This document shows, in pieces, positions 43,790 through 53,900 of a stretch of 64,000 bases of DNA. This DNA is from Bacteroidales bacterium. Lineage in GTDB: Bacteria > Bacteroidota > Bacteroidia > Bacteroidales > UBA3824. The notes below the pieces were generated by a model, which saw only the letters and a program-made list of their open reading frames with translations, did no database searches and had not been told where the DNA came from. A program made the position numbers and the translations under genes. The number at the start of each line of letters is the position of its first letter. Position 1 is the first letter of the stretch. Location of the stretch: NCBI GenBank assembly GCA_016293845.1, contig JAEDDH010000020.1, positions 1 through 64,000 on the forward strand, given 5' to 3'.

Positions 43790-44142
43790 ATGGAAAGTGA
43801 AAAAATAGTATTCGAAATGGTGTTTACAGAAGAAGCAAAAAACTTCTTGAACTAACAATCATTAAAAGTTCAAGACAAAATCTTGTACAATATCCATAAG
43901 ATTCAAAAAGGCGAAAAAGATAGGGAACTATTCAAAAAGTTGGAGGGTTCTGATATTTGGGAGTTTCGCACCTTGTACAACAACATTGCGTATCGGCATT
44001 TGCTTTTTGGGATACTGAAAATAATACATTGGTAATTGCCACCCATGGCATTATCAAAAAAACACAAAAGACTCCTGCCAAAGAAATAGCCAAGGCAGAA
44101 CAAATTAGAAAACAATATTTTGAACATAAATACGATAAATGA
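43790..44142 (+). pseudogene. HigB/Gp49-type toxin relic
   Basis: From the ATG at 43790 the frame reads KIVFEMVFTEEAKNFLN, hits a TAA at codon 22 (43853-43855), continues LKVQDKILYNIHKIQKGEKD and WEFRTLYNNIAYR, and then needs a frame change near 44000 to finish AFWDTENNTLVIATHGIIKK and KQYFEHKYDK. These are hallmarks of the phage-derived Gp49-like/HigB toxins: the Lys-rich C-terminus and the WEFR...YR...F core. With a stop and a frameshift it cannot make an active toxin. It overlaps the start of the antitoxin-like ORF by one base. Confidence 0.7.
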
Positions 44143-44312
44143 TGAAAGAGATTGGCGGCATTAAGTTTTACGACTTTGAGGAAATTCTCGAAGAACATTA
44201 CGGAAAAATTGGTACTCCAAAACGCGATGAGTTTGAATGTCGAGTTGATGAGTCGGTACGAGCGAACAAATTAAGAATTGAGAAAGACGATTCTGAAAAT
44301 ATCGACAGTTAG
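44142..44312 (+). CDS. HigA-like antitoxin N-terminal fragment
   Basis: A 56-residue ORF overlapping the toxin relic at the TGA/ATG junction (an extra in-frame ATG lies at 44139). It starts KFYDFEEILEEHYGKIGTPK, matching the N-terminal part of antitoxins that follow Gp49-type toxins, but stops before the helix-turn-helix domain those proteins carry. It therefore probably represents a truncated, non-DNA-binding remnant. It might still be translated. Confidence 0.45.
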   Translation: MKEIGGIKFYDFEEILEEHYGKIGTPKRDEFECRVDESVRANKLRIEKDDSENIDS

Positions 44313-44331
44313 TTTTTTCTTTCACCATTTT

Positions 44332-44363
44332 TTTGCAATTTTCAGCAATTATCCCTACCTTTG
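44332..44363 (+). promoter_or_regulatory. Bacteroidetes consensus promoter of the second Rpn gene
   Basis: -33 TTTG (44332-44335), 20-nt spacer, -7 TACCTTTG (44356-44363), 26 nt before the ATG at 44390. Confidence 0.85.
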
Positions 44364-44389
44364 CCCCACAACCACAAAACCTATTTGCT

Positions 44390-45313
44390 ATGGCACGAAT
44401 TGCAAATCCTATATATGATGCAGCGTTTAAATACCTTATGGACGAGCCGAGGGTGGCTACAACTCTCATTGCCGCTGTGTTGAAAATCGAGAAGAAAGAC
44501 ATTCTCGACCTTACGCCCGACCGTAACGAGATTATCACTGTTAAGCGCGACGAAATCAACGCTTGCCGCCTTGATTTTACTGTTAGGATACAGACCAATA
44601 ATGGTGTTAAGTCGGTTTATGTCGAACTTCAAAAAGCGTGGGCGCGAGGAGAGATGAAACGTTTCCGCTCATATCTTGCCTCACAATATAATCGTGCCTC
44701 TAATGTTGATTCCGATGAGTTGCCGTTGCCGATTCTTTCAATTTACATTCTAGGCGAAAAAGTTGACCATCTCGATGATGCAGTAACCTACATTACTCGC
44801 AGTTATCGAAATCAAAAGGGTTTGGAGATAAACAATAATCGTCCGAGTTGGTTTGTAGAATGCCTTTCGCACGATATGGTGGTGATTCAGATTCCAAAAA
44901 TTAAACCTCGTCCAGATTCTGTTTTAGACAATCTCCTTACTATGTTTGACCAAAGTAAGATAGATTCCAAAGACAAGCAAATCATCAACTACGACATTGA
45001 TGACTATGATGTGCCCAAAGGCGAACTGCGCGACGATATGCGGTTTATTGTCCGTCGTCTTGAACAAGCCACTGTTAGCGAGGAAATTCGTATGAAGATG
45101 GACTTGGAAGACAAAGTTGATGAGATGCTTACCGACAAGAAAAACGCCGAAGACAAGGTTGCAGAACAAGCAAAAATGTTACAAGAAAAAGATTCACAAT
45201 TGCAAGAACAGGCTTCTCAATTGCAAGAACAGGCTTCACAAATCCATTCCCAAGCCATAGAGTTAGAAAAACTCCGTTCGTTGTTAAAACAGCACGGTCT
45301 TTCGGAGTCTTAA
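44390..45313 (+). CDS. Rpn-family PD-(D/E)XK nuclease with glutamine-rich tail
   Basis: A 307-residue Rpn/PDDEXK transposase-like nuclease. ATG at 44390 is fixed by the promoter. Seen directly: the opening NPIYDAAFKYLMDEPRVATT, the nuclease core RLDFTVRIQTNNG, SVYVELQKAW with D, E and Q, and later the conserved PLPILSIYILG. The tail (about 250-300) is a coiled coil with near-exact heptad repeats QLQEQAS x2 plus QIHSQA, reflected in DNA repeats at about 45190-45250. It is a different subfamily from the copy at 21204 (long middle region, tail). Such tails vary in length within genomes. Confidence 0.88.
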   Translation: MARIANPIYDAAFKYLMDEPRVATTLIAAVLKIEKKDILDLTPDRNEIITVKRDEINACRLDFTVRIQTNNGVKSVYVELQKAWARGEMKRFRSYLASQYNRASNVDSDELPLPILSIYILGEKVDHLDDAVTYITRSYRNQKGLEINNNRPSWFVECLSHDMVVIQIPKIKPRPDSVLDNLLTMFDQSKIDSKDKQIINYDIDDYDVPKGELRDDMRFIVRRLEQATVSEEIRMKMDLEDKVDEMLTDKKNAEDKVAEQAKMLQEKDSQLQEQASQLQEQASQIHSQAIELEKLRSLLKQHGLSES

Positions 45314-45325
45314 AATTAAAGGAGG

Positions 45326-45357
45326 TTTGTATTTCTCAAATTTCTTTTCTACCTTTG
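45326..45357 (+). promoter_or_regulatory. Bacteroidetes consensus promoter of tsaC-prfB
   Basis: -33 TTTG (45326-45329), 20-nt spacer, -7 TACCTTTG (45350-45357), 23 nt before the tsaC-like ATG. It is near-identical to the promoter at 44332. Confidence 0.85.
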
Positions 45358-45380
45358 CCCCAAAATTTATTTAACCAACT

Positions 45381-45941
45381 ATGCAGAACGACATTTCAGC
45401 CGCTTTATCAGCATTACAAGAGGGTAAGGTGATTCTTTACCCCACCGACACAGTTTGGGGATTGGGTTGCGACGCCACTAACCCTGAGGCCGTGGAACGT
45501 ATTTTTGAAATCAAAAACCGCCCCGATTCTAAATCTATGCTCGTGTTGGTTTCTAACTTTATTATGCTGCAACAATACGTGGAATCCGTGCCGTTCCGCG
45601 CTGTGGAACTTATGGACGAGGCTGTGTCGCCCCTTACCGTTATCTATCCCGAGGCTCGAAACCTTGCCAACAACCTCACCGCCGAGGATGGCAGCATCGG
45701 AATCCGTATCCCCGACGACGATTTTTGCAAAACTCTTATTTCAGAATTTGGAAAACCTATCGTGTCGACATCTGCCAATATATCAGGTCATAAGCCAGCG
45801 GCATTTTATGCACAAATTAAAGATGAAATTAAGCAAGCGGTAGATTATATCGTAAAATATCGTCAAGACGATACCACTGAGGTGTCGCCATCGTCGATTA
45901 TCAAGGTCAACTACAACGGAACTATCACTAAGATAAGATAA
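45381..45941 (+). CDS. TsaC/Sua5/YrdC-type threonylcarbamoyl-AMP synthase
   Basis: A 186-residue YrdC-domain protein which makes threonylcarbamoyl-AMP for the t6A37 modification of ANN-decoding tRNAs. Seen directly: ILYPTDTVWGLGCDATNPEA near residue 19, IKNRPDSKSMLVLV around 49, SPLTVIYP and the late PIVSTSANISG motif. Length matches single-domain TsaC rather than longer Sua5. It ends 1 nt before prfB, so the two translation genes are co-transcribed. Confidence 0.92.
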   Translation: MQNDISAALSALQEGKVILYPTDTVWGLGCDATNPEAVERIFEIKNRPDSKSMLVLVSNFIMLQQYVESVPFRAVELMDEAVSPLTVIYPEARNLANNLTAEDGSIGIRIPDDDFCKTLISEFGKPIVSTSANISGHKPAAFYAQIKDEIKQAVDYIVKYRQDDTTEVSPSSIIKVNYNGTITKIR

Positions 45942-45942
45942 T

Positions 45943-47032
45943 ATGTACAACAAAGACGAATACAAATCGCTTTTGGAACGCCTTGGCGCGTTGAGGAGGC
46001 ATCTTTGACATCGACCAAAAGCGCATTACCGTAGAAAAAAACAAGGCCGAGGCTGATAAACCCGAATTTTGGAACGATGCCAAAGCCGCCGAAGATTTTT
46101 TAAAACAATCGTCTGTAATTAAAAAGTGGGTCGACGACTATGATGCCGCCCAAACTGCCGTTGACGACCTTTCTGTGGCGGTAGAGTTTGCCGAGGCTGG
46201 CGAGGATTCGGGCGAGTACGACGAACTTTATGCAGCGGCTCTCAATCTTATCGAAAATCTTGAATTTAAAAATATGCTCAGCAACGAGGAAGACCACCTC
46301 GACGCTATTCTTAAAATAAATGCCGGCGCAGGCGGTACCGAAAGCAACGATTGGGCGTCGATGCTACTGCGTATGTATCTCCGCTGGGCTGAGGACAATG
46401 GCTTTAAAACCGAAACCACCAACTATCAGGAGGGCGATGAGGCAGGTATCAAAACCGCATCTGTCTTAATTTCTGGCGAAAACGCTTTTGGTTGGCTCAA
46501 AGGCGAAAACGGCGTACACCGCTTGGTGCGCATTTCTCCGTTTAATGCTCAGGGCAAACGGCAGACTACTTTCGCATCCGTTTTTGTGGTGCCGCTTATC
46601 GACGAAACTATCGAAATTACCATCAATCCATCTGATTTAGAGTGGGATACATTCCGCTCGTCGGGTGCTGGCGGTCAAAATGTCAACAAAGTGGAAACAG
46701 GCGTGCGTGTGCGTCACTTGCCGTCGGGTATTGTTGTAGAAAACACCGAAAGCCGCACTCAGGGACAAAACCGCGAAAATGCCCTACGCATACTTAAATC
46801 GCATCTTTACGAGATTGAACTCAACAAAAAGCGCGAAAAACAAGCCGAAATTGAGGGCAAGAAGAAAAAGATTGAATGGGGTAGCCAAATCCGCTCATAC
46901 GTAATGCAACCCTACAAGATGGTAAAAGACCTCCGTACTAATATCGAAACATCTAATGTTCAAACTGTTATGGACGGTGATTTAAACCAATTTCTCAAAG
47001 GGTATTTAATGCAATTTGGTCAAGAGGGTTAA
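45943..47032 (+). CDS. prfB: Peptide chain release factor 2, programmed +1 frameshift
   Basis: Release factor 2 terminates translation at UGA and UAA. Twenty codons from the ATG (45943) are followed by CTT TGA C; a +1 shift onto GAC continues the protein to the stop at 47032, 362 residues in all. The rest is intact: the GGQ peptidyl-hydrolysis motif in SSGAGGQNVNKVETGVR (about residues 245-261). The frameshift autoregulates RF2: when RF2 is scarce the ribosome pauses at UGA and slips. The ORF beginning at 46175 covers only the part after the shift. Coupled to the tsaC-like gene. Confidence 0.95.
45993..46009 (+). promoter_or_regulatory. prfB programmed frameshift site with Shine-Dalgarno-like stimulator
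   Basis: The element is GAGGAGG (45993-45999), CAT, the slippery CTT (46003-46005), stop TGA (46006-46008) and C. It is equivalent to the E. coli prfB site, where an internal Shine-Dalgarno sequence a few bases before CUU UGA C drives slippage. It is kept here although ordinary genes in the window lack Shine-Dalgarno sites. Confidence 0.9.
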
Positions 47033-47493
47033 ATTTTAGGATACGAAATTTTACATTCTACCACAAACGATCCCGGAAATTCGCCGATGATTTTTTTCTT
47101 CAATTTGGTGGCGTCTAAACGTGTGCGGAAATTGCCGGCTCTTACCTTAAAGTAAGGCTGTTCGTAAACTATCATAGCCTCCTCACCGTCAAAGAGTTCC
47201 AGAAATTTCTTTTTTGCTTTTTCTGATTTTTCGCGAGCGTCGCTTCCTGAGCCAAAAAATATCTGCACGCTGTAACCGTAAAACTGACGTTTGCGGTTGG
47301 CTTCTATAAGTGCGCGTTCAATGTTGCAAAGGTCTGCCTCGCAGTTCACAGTTGCTTTTGCGGGGGCGTTGTCGTTGGGAAAAATGCCGAGTTCGCTGAT
47401 GTCAAATTGTGCGCGTTGGGCGTTTGCCACGCTGCCAAACAGCATTATTGCAAAAAATGCTGCCACTATTCTATAAATTAAGATGTGTTTCAT
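47029..47493 (-). CDS. SPOR-domain exported protein
   Basis: A 154-residue protein with a signal peptide (about residues 1-25, ending NAQ), then a short linker and a SPOR-type domain from about 72 to 150 (YGYSVQIFFGSGSDAREKSE ... YFKVRAGNFRTRLDATKLKK). SPOR domains bind denuded peptidoglycan glycan strands, often at the division site. There is no membrane segment beyond the signal, so it is periplasmic. Converges with prfB (4-nt overlap). A -7 box TATATTTG is present on the minus strand at 47560-47553. Confidence 0.85.
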   Translation of the reverse strand: MKHILIYRIVAAFFAIMLFGSVANAQRAQFDISELGIFPNDNAPAKATVNCEADLCNIERALIEANRKRQFYGYSVQIFFGSGSDAREKSEKAKKKFLELFDGEEAMIVYEQPYFKVRAGNFRTRLDATKLKKKIIGEFPGSFVVECKISYPKI

Positions 47494-47583
47494 ATTAAAA
47501 ATCTAATCTTTTGTGTATTTTTGCAAATGTTCCGATAGGCGGAATGCGATTGCAAATATACGTTATAATTTTAAAAAAACAAA

Positions 47584-48618
47584 ATGAGCGATAATCACGA
47601 ACCTGAAAAAATATCTATTCCCAACGGCAAGCACGGTTTGATTGCCAAAATTGCTGAAAAAGCAGTTAAAACCAATCCAGAAACCATTCTCGGCATAGGC
47701 GACGATGCCGCAGTGATTAATTCGGGAAACCTCCGCACCCTCGTTTCTACCGATATGTTTGTGGAGGGAATCCATTTCAACCTTGTTTACACACCTCTCA
47801 AACACCTTGGTTGGAAGGTGGTTTCGGCTGCAATTGCCGACATTATTGCTATGAACGCGCAACCAAAACAAGTAATGGTTTCAATAGCAGTATCTAACAT
47901 TTTGATGCAGAGTCAGATATTAGAAATTTTTGAGGGAGTAAAACTTGCTTGCGAGCATTACAAGGTGGACCTTGCAGGTGGCGACATTACAAGTTCGATG
48001 CGTGGCTTAACTATCTGTGTTACATCTATCGGCACTGCCAAAGAGGATGATATTGTTTACCGCAGCGGCGCACGTCCCACCGATTTGATTTGTGTTACGG
48101 GCAATCTCGGCGGCGCGTATATGGGCTTGCAACTTTTGGAGCGCGAACGCAGTGTGTTTGAGAGCACAGGAGTGCAGCCAAAACTCGACAACAACGACTA
48201 TATCCTCCGCCGTCAACTACGTCCTGAGGCACAAATCGAGTTGTTAGATTATTTTAAAAAGAAGGAAATAAAACCCACTTCGATGATCGACCTCTCTACG
48301 GGTCTTGCCGACGAACTTATGAACCTTTGCCGCGCCTCGGAGATGGGCTGTGAGATATTTGAGGAGCGTATTCCCATTGCCGACGAAACCAAAAAAATGG
48401 CAGAAGAGTTTGGCATTATGCCCGTTGTGGCTGCTCTCAACGGCGGCGAGGATTACGAAATGCTCTTTACAATCGAGTTGGAAGAGTACGAAAAAATCAA
48501 AGACAACGACTTTTTTACGCTCATCGGCTCTATCAACACCGCCGACAAGGGCTCGTACATAGTTATGAACGATGGCAATATGATGCCGCTTTCTGATTCG
48601 TTTAATCCATCAAACTAA
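47584..48618 (+). CDS. thiL: Thiamine-monophosphate kinase
   Basis: A 344-residue ThiL, the ATP-dependent kinase that makes thiamine pyrophosphate from thiamine monophosphate. Seen directly: GIGDDAAVINSG (metal/ATP site, about residues 37-48), STDMFVEGIHF, the AMNAQP region, DLAGGDITSS and the C-terminal GGEDYEMLFT. Length and motifs are typical. Its stop overlaps the next gene's start (one base, TAATG), and the gene heads a run of five tightly packed genes to 56841. Confidence 0.93.
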   Translation: MSDNHEPEKISIPNGKHGLIAKIAEKAVKTNPETILGIGDDAAVINSGNLRTLVSTDMFVEGIHFNLVYTPLKHLGWKVVSAAIADIIAMNAQPKQVMVSIAVSNILMQSQILEIFEGVKLACEHYKVDLAGGDITSSMRGLTICVTSIGTAKEDDIVYRSGARPTDLICVTGNLGGAYMGLQLLERERSVFESTGVQPKLDNNDYILRRQLRPEAQIELLDYFKKKEIKPTSMIDLSTGLADELMNLCRASEMGCEIFEERIPIADETKKMAEEFGIMPVVAALNGGEDYEMLFTIELEEYEKIKDNDFFTLIGSINTADKGSYIVMNDGNMMPLSDSFNPSN

Positions 48619-49697
48619 TGAAAGAACCAATAATTAACGTAGGTATAGGAACTTTTAACCATCTGAATTTCAGACCTAACGCCGATGGAAACCTCGAAAT
48701 CGATGATGTGGAAATCGGTCTTCAATTCCATTGGAACAAGGTAGAAAAACAGGTTTTTAATGGTGAATTTACTGTTGAGGTGGTAGATGGCAAAGTATTG
48801 TTAATTAACCATATACCGCTTGAAAAATATATTACTTCGGTAATTTCGTCCGAGATGCGTGGCGATTGTCCGTTAGAGTTGCTCAAAGCCCACGCCATAA
48901 TTTCGCGCAGTTGGCTAATGGCTCAAATCAGTGGCAAACGACCTGAGGGTAAGCCTGTTATCACCGATGATGAGGTTTCCACTTGGTACGACCGCGAGGC
49001 TCACACTCTTTTTGATGTCTGTGCCGACGACCATTGCCAACGCTATCAGGGACTATCGCGTGCCTATAATCCCAACGTAAAGGCTGCTGTGGAGGCTACT
49101 CGTGGATTGTTTCTCACTTACAACGGCGAAATTTGCGATGCAAGGTTTTCAAAATGTTGTGGTGGACGTTCCGAAGTGTTTGAAAGTTGTTGGCAACCTG
49201 TGCATTACAACTATCTCGAACCTGTCGACTGCCCTTATTGCAACACCAACGACGAGGCTCTCCTCCGCACAATTCTCAACGATTACGATCAACAATCAAA
49301 AGATTTTTTTCGTTGGACTGTGATACTCAATTCTAAAACCCTTCCTGAACTCCTCAAACACAAAACTGGCGAAGATTTTGGCGAAATTATCGCTCTCGAA
49401 CCCTTAGACCGCGGACCTTCGGGTCGTATCACACGCTTAAAAATCATTGGCTCAAAACTTACTAAGATTTTTGGTAAAGAGTTAGAAATCAGACGTGTAC
49501 TCTCAGAAACCCACCTTTATAGTTCCGCTTTCGACGTTGAAAAAACTTCCGATGGATTTATTCTTCACGGCATTGGTTGGGGTCACGGCGTAGGTATGTG
49601 TCAAATAGGTGCGGCAGTGATGGCAAGCAAGGGTTTCCGTTTCGACGAAATTCTCAATTTTTATTATCACAACGCAGAACTCACTCAAATGTATTGA
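48618..49697 (+). CDS. SpoIID/LytB-domain protein
   Basis: A 359-residue protein of the SpoIID/LytB superfamily. In Bacillus SpoIID is a lytic transglycosylase acting on peptidoglycan; family members in Bacteroidota are uncharacterised. Seen directly: LPLEKYI-type IPLEKYITSVISSEM and the SEMRGDCPLELLKAHAIISR core (about residues 72-102), and the C-terminal HGIGWGHGVGMCQIGAAVMA motif typical of the family (about 315-334). No clear signal peptide is present at this start; membrane or periplasmic location is unproven. Translationally coupled to thiL and followed 2 nt later by the AmpG-like gene, a plausible cell-wall recycling link. Confidence 0.88.
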   Translation: MKEPIINVGIGTFNHLNFRPNADGNLEIDDVEIGLQFHWNKVEKQVFNGEFTVEVVDGKVLLINHIPLEKYITSVISSEMRGDCPLELLKAHAIISRSWLMAQISGKRPEGKPVITDDEVSTWYDREAHTLFDVCADDHCQRYQGLSRAYNPNVKAAVEATRGLFLTYNGEICDARFSKCCGGRSEVFESCWQPVHYNYLEPVDCPYCNTNDEALLRTILNDYDQQSKDFFRWTVILNSKTLPELLKHKTGEDFGEIIALEPLDRGPSGRITRLKIIGSKLTKIFGKELEIRRVLSETHLYSSAFDVEKTSDGFILHGIGWGHGVGMCQIGAAVMASKGFRFDEILNFYYHNAELTQMY

Positions 49698-49699
49698 AA

Positions 49700-50962
49700 A
49701 TGAACAGTTCCGAAATAAAACACGCTACTTGGATTCCTTCGCTCTACTATGCCGAGGGTTTACCTTATATGGCTGTCAACGCGCTGAGTACGATTTTTTA
49801 TAAATCGGCTTTGGGGATGGACCACGATCTAATTACCTTTTACACAAGTAGTTTCTATCTCCCTTGGTTGATAAAGCCGCTTTGGAGTCCTATCACAGAA
49901 ATGTTCAAAACTTCGAGATTTTGGATCACTTTCTGTCAGTTTTTCGCAGGTGTTTTGTTTGGATTGATTGCCTACACAATTCCTTTCGATGGTATTGTAA
50001 AATACTCATTGATAGTATTTTGGCTTGCCGCATTTGCTTCTGCTACTCACGATATTGCCGCCGACGGTTTTTATATCAAGGCTTTAAGCTCTGAAAGTCA
50101 GGCGTTTTGGGTCGGTATCCGCAACACTTTTTATCGTATTTCTATGATTTTCTGTCAAGGCGGTCTTGTTGTTTTGGCAGGCTGTCTTACTGAATCTTAT
50201 GGAGATGTAAAATTCGCCTGGCAGATTGTGTTCGGTATTTTTGGTGTATTGATGGCGTTGTTGGCTGTATATCACTATTTTATGCTGCCAAAAAATGTTG
50301 AAACCAAACGGCAAAAGTCCGCGACCAATTTTTTTCACCCTTTTATAAAGTTTTTCCAAAAACCTGATATATTGCTGATTATGGCGTTTTTGCTCCTCTA
50401 CCGATTGAGTGAGGCGCAGTTGTCAAAAATTTCTCCGCTCTTTTTGTTGGATGCTCGCGAAAACGGCGGTTTAGCCTTGACGCAAAGTGATTTAGGACTT
50501 GTAAACGGCACTTTTGGATTGATTGCCCTTATTCTCGGAGGTATTCTCGGCGGAATTTACATTGCCAAGAAAGGCTTGCGCAAATCGTTGATAATTATGT
50601 TTTTGGCGTTGAATCTGCCTGATATTTTCTACGCTTATATGGCCGCTTTGCAAACCGAGTGTTTTGCCGCGGTTTCGTCGATGGTTTTTATCGAACAGTT
50701 TGGCTATGGATTTGGATTTACAGCCTACACGGTGTTTATGATGCAGATTTCGCGCGGTGCTAATTCGTCGTCGCACTATGCAGTGTGCACCGCTTTTATG
50801 GCTGCGGGAATGATGCTGCCGGGTATGGTGAGCGGTTGGCTGCAAAATATGATGGGGTATACCACGTTTTTTATTTGGGTAACGGTCTGTGCACTGCCGT
50901 CGCTTTTAATTGCTTTGTATATGCGCAAAAACAATAAGATTTTAGACCAAGAATATGCCTGA
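49700..50962 (+). CDS. AmpG-like MFS transporter
   Basis: A 420-residue polytopic protein with about twelve membrane helices and MFS/PAT-family features, close to AmpG muropeptide permeases: WIPSLYYAEGLPYMAVNALS, then LPWLIKPLWSPI (the conserved AmpG-type loop), and THDIAADGFYIKAL. AmpG imports anhydro-muropeptides for peptidoglycan recycling. The ATG at 49700 (2 nt after the previous stop) is preferred to the 49577 ORF start. It overlaps the next gene by 8 nt. Adjacent to a SpoIID-like and a Mur ligase gene, which fits a muropeptide substrate. Confidence 0.85.
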   Translation: MNSSEIKHATWIPSLYYAEGLPYMAVNALSTIFYKSALGMDHDLITFYTSSFYLPWLIKPLWSPITEMFKTSRFWITFCQFFAGVLFGLIAYTIPFDGIVKYSLIVFWLAAFASATHDIAADGFYIKALSSESQAFWVGIRNTFYRISMIFCQGGLVVLAGCLTESYGDVKFAWQIVFGIFGVLMALLAVYHYFMLPKNVETKRQKSATNFFHPFIKFFQKPDILLIMAFLLLYRLSEAQLSKISPLFLLDARENGGLALTQSDLGLVNGTFGLIALILGGILGGIYIAKKGLRKSLIIMFLALNLPDIFYAYMAALQTECFAAVSSMVFIEQFGYGFGFTAYTVFMMQISRGANSSSHYAVCTAFMAAGMMLPGMVSGWLQNMMGYTTFFIWVTVCALPSLLIALYMRKNNKILDQEYA

Positions 50963-53900
50963 AAATCAAGACATAGAGCCCGAAAAAGCCGTTGAAAAAC
51001 AGCCGAAGAAAAAACGGAAGTTTTGGAAATTTCTTCTAAAGTTTTTCGTTGTGCTTGCCGTGGTTATGGGCGTGGCTCAGTATGTGCTTTATTATTACGC
51101 ATTTCCGTTGCTCAAAGAAAAAATTTGCCAAAATGTTTCCGATCAAACCAACGGTCTGTACACCATTAATTTCGATGATATTCGTCTTAACTTTCTGGGT
51201 CGCAGCATTTTGTTGACCAATTTTACTATGAAAGCCGACACCACTGTTTATTTGCAGTTGAAGGAGCAAAGGTCCTACAACCGTGCTATTTACAATATTT
51301 CTGTCAGTAATTTTGCTATTAAAAATATCCGCCTTTCGTCTATTTTTGGGTCTCGGCGTTTGCGCATTAATTCTATTGAATTAATCCGTCCTGTGATACG
51401 TCTTGCAGGTAAACCCGACGACAAGCACAAGGGTAAATACGATGCTATTCACAAAGACCTTTACCCGCTTATCAGTAATTATTTCAACAAAGTGGAAATT
51501 AAAAATATTTCCGTAACCGATGGATTTTTCGACTTTTATAAAACCGTTACCGACGAAAACGAGATGGCTGTGGTGGGCAATATTAATATTGCCCTGTCTG
51601 ATTTTTATGTGGATGAAGAGGTCTACACAACCAACAACCGCCTTTTTTATTCCCACAAAATTGCAATCAATTCGGGCGGCTACAAAATTCGTCTTGCCGA
51701 TAGTATTCACACTGTCAACTGTGGTGATTTGATTATAAAGACCTCAGATTCAATTATTTTCGCCACTGATGTAAAACTTCTTGCCGAAGGTCCTAAGGCG
51801 GCGTATAGCACCAAAGAAAAATTTAATGTTACTCTCGACACAATTTCTATAACTGGCGTTGATATTAATAAGGCTTATTTTAAAGAAGTGGTTGATATTC
51901 GTGCAGTTTCGCTGGTAAATCCAAAGATTTCGTTTGCCACCGGACGTCGCCGCAACAAAAATAATCAAAACATAGAATCCACCGATCAGGGCAACTGGTA
52001 CTCGCTGATTAAAGGCACTTTAAAGGCTATCAACATAGATACTTTTGAAATTTCGGATGCTTCGATTAAGGTTTCAAATCCAAAATTCACAAAACCTGCC
52101 TACGAGGTGGGCAATGTAAACATCACGCTACTTGGTTTCGTGCTTGATTCGTTGGCTTATCGCAACCACAATAAAATTCTCTATTCCAACGATTTGGATA
52201 TTTCTATTCGTGATTTTGATATGCGCCTTCCCGACCGTGTTCATCTGCTTTCGTCGTCGTATCTGTTGCTCTCAACCAAGCAGAAGGCTGTTTCGGCAGG
52301 CAAAATCCGCATTAGTCCGCTCTTCGATGCCAAAGATTCTACCGACAGTCGGATGAATATCTCTGTGCCAAAACTCGATATCAAGAATATTGACATCAAA
52401 AAAGCGTATAACTCGCAGATTTTCAATGTGGGAGCGGTGCTGATTTTAAAACCTCAGATTGAGTCTAAAAGTTTCAACGATACCGCCACTCATCGCAAAA
52501 AACCGAGTATGGCAAAACTCCTTAGCGATGAATATTTCAAGTCGCTTCGTATCGCAAAAATCACTATTAAAGATAGTTACATCGATATCGATCAGCAATC
52601 TTCTATTCTCGAAGATAGCCTGACAGTCAGCGGTTTGCTTTCTGTTTCGTTTGACAATTTCGAGACAGGTCGCGCACTTTTGAGCAATGGCGAAAAGCCT
52701 TTTATTGTTTCAAACATCAATCTCACGCTCGATAATTTTGTGATGAAACCTTCTACCGATATCCATACTCTTAAAGGTCAGAACTTTACGGTAGATTCAA
52801 GGGAAAAAACTATTTCTCTCTCTAATTTTAGTTACTATGCCGACACTGAATCTCTGTTAATTCCTGTTTTGCAGCGTCTTAACAAACATTCGGTGATTGA
52901 TTTCAAGGTGAAGAAGGCCGTGCTGTCAAACACAAATCTTATTCAAGGTTTTTATAACAATAAGGTGGAAATTGGCAATTTTCAAATTCTAAATCCGCAA
53001 TTGGTTTTCATAGATTATCCGCATCTAAAACGTTTGTTGAATGATTCTCTTGCAGTGGATTCCGTTTCTCAAAATGTTGTTGAAACCGACGATTTGCCCA
53101 CTCATCGCGATTCTGTTTATGATTCTTGGTCTGATTTAGAAAAATCTTTTGCTAAATTAATGCCTAAGTCGCTGAATATTGTTAAAATAGATACTTTTGC
53201 AGTTGACAGTGGTGTGGTTCAACTTATTGTGCGCGATTCTTTAAATCAAAACCGTTTTTCTACCGAAAACCGTTTTAAACTTGATATTGAGCATTTTTAT
53301 TTCGACCGCGACAGCGCAGAGTGTACAGGTAATTTCCTTTTTGCCGATAATTATAAACTGATTATCAATAACTTTCAATTTCTCTTGCCCGACCGAGTGC
53401 ATAATGTCAAGGCTTCTGAAATAAGTCTTGACACCAAAGAGGGATTTTTTAAGTCGGATATGGTGTTTGTGTCTCAAAATCACGCATATACGGTTTCTGA
53501 CAAAAACATTGTTAATGCCTATTTTCCTGCCATCGACCTTCGTGGAATTGATTTTAACCGTTTTGCCAAAACGGGTTTTCTCTGCACCGATACTTGCCTG
53601 ATTGATAAGAGTGTATTCACCATCGTTAAGCCCGAAAACAAGCGTACAGATTCTGCCATAGTTAAGAAAAAGCCGCCAATTTTGAATAAGTTTATCCGCA
53701 ATTTCCAAATTTTTAAGATTGTTTCTAATGATAGTAAGTTTGGTATTTATCAGAATATCAATAATATATCTACAAGAACAGTCTTCGCCGATTTTGATCT
53801 TTCGGTTGATTCACTCACTATCGACAGTGCAAATCTTGCCCAAAAGGGTCATCTGATTTCGTTCCGAAATCCTACTTTCCATTCAGAAAATATTGCTATT

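Noticed and set aside
46175..47032. Short prfB with a truncated N-terminus
   Set aside because: The missing N-terminus is present in another frame before a classic CTT TGA C programmed frameshift.
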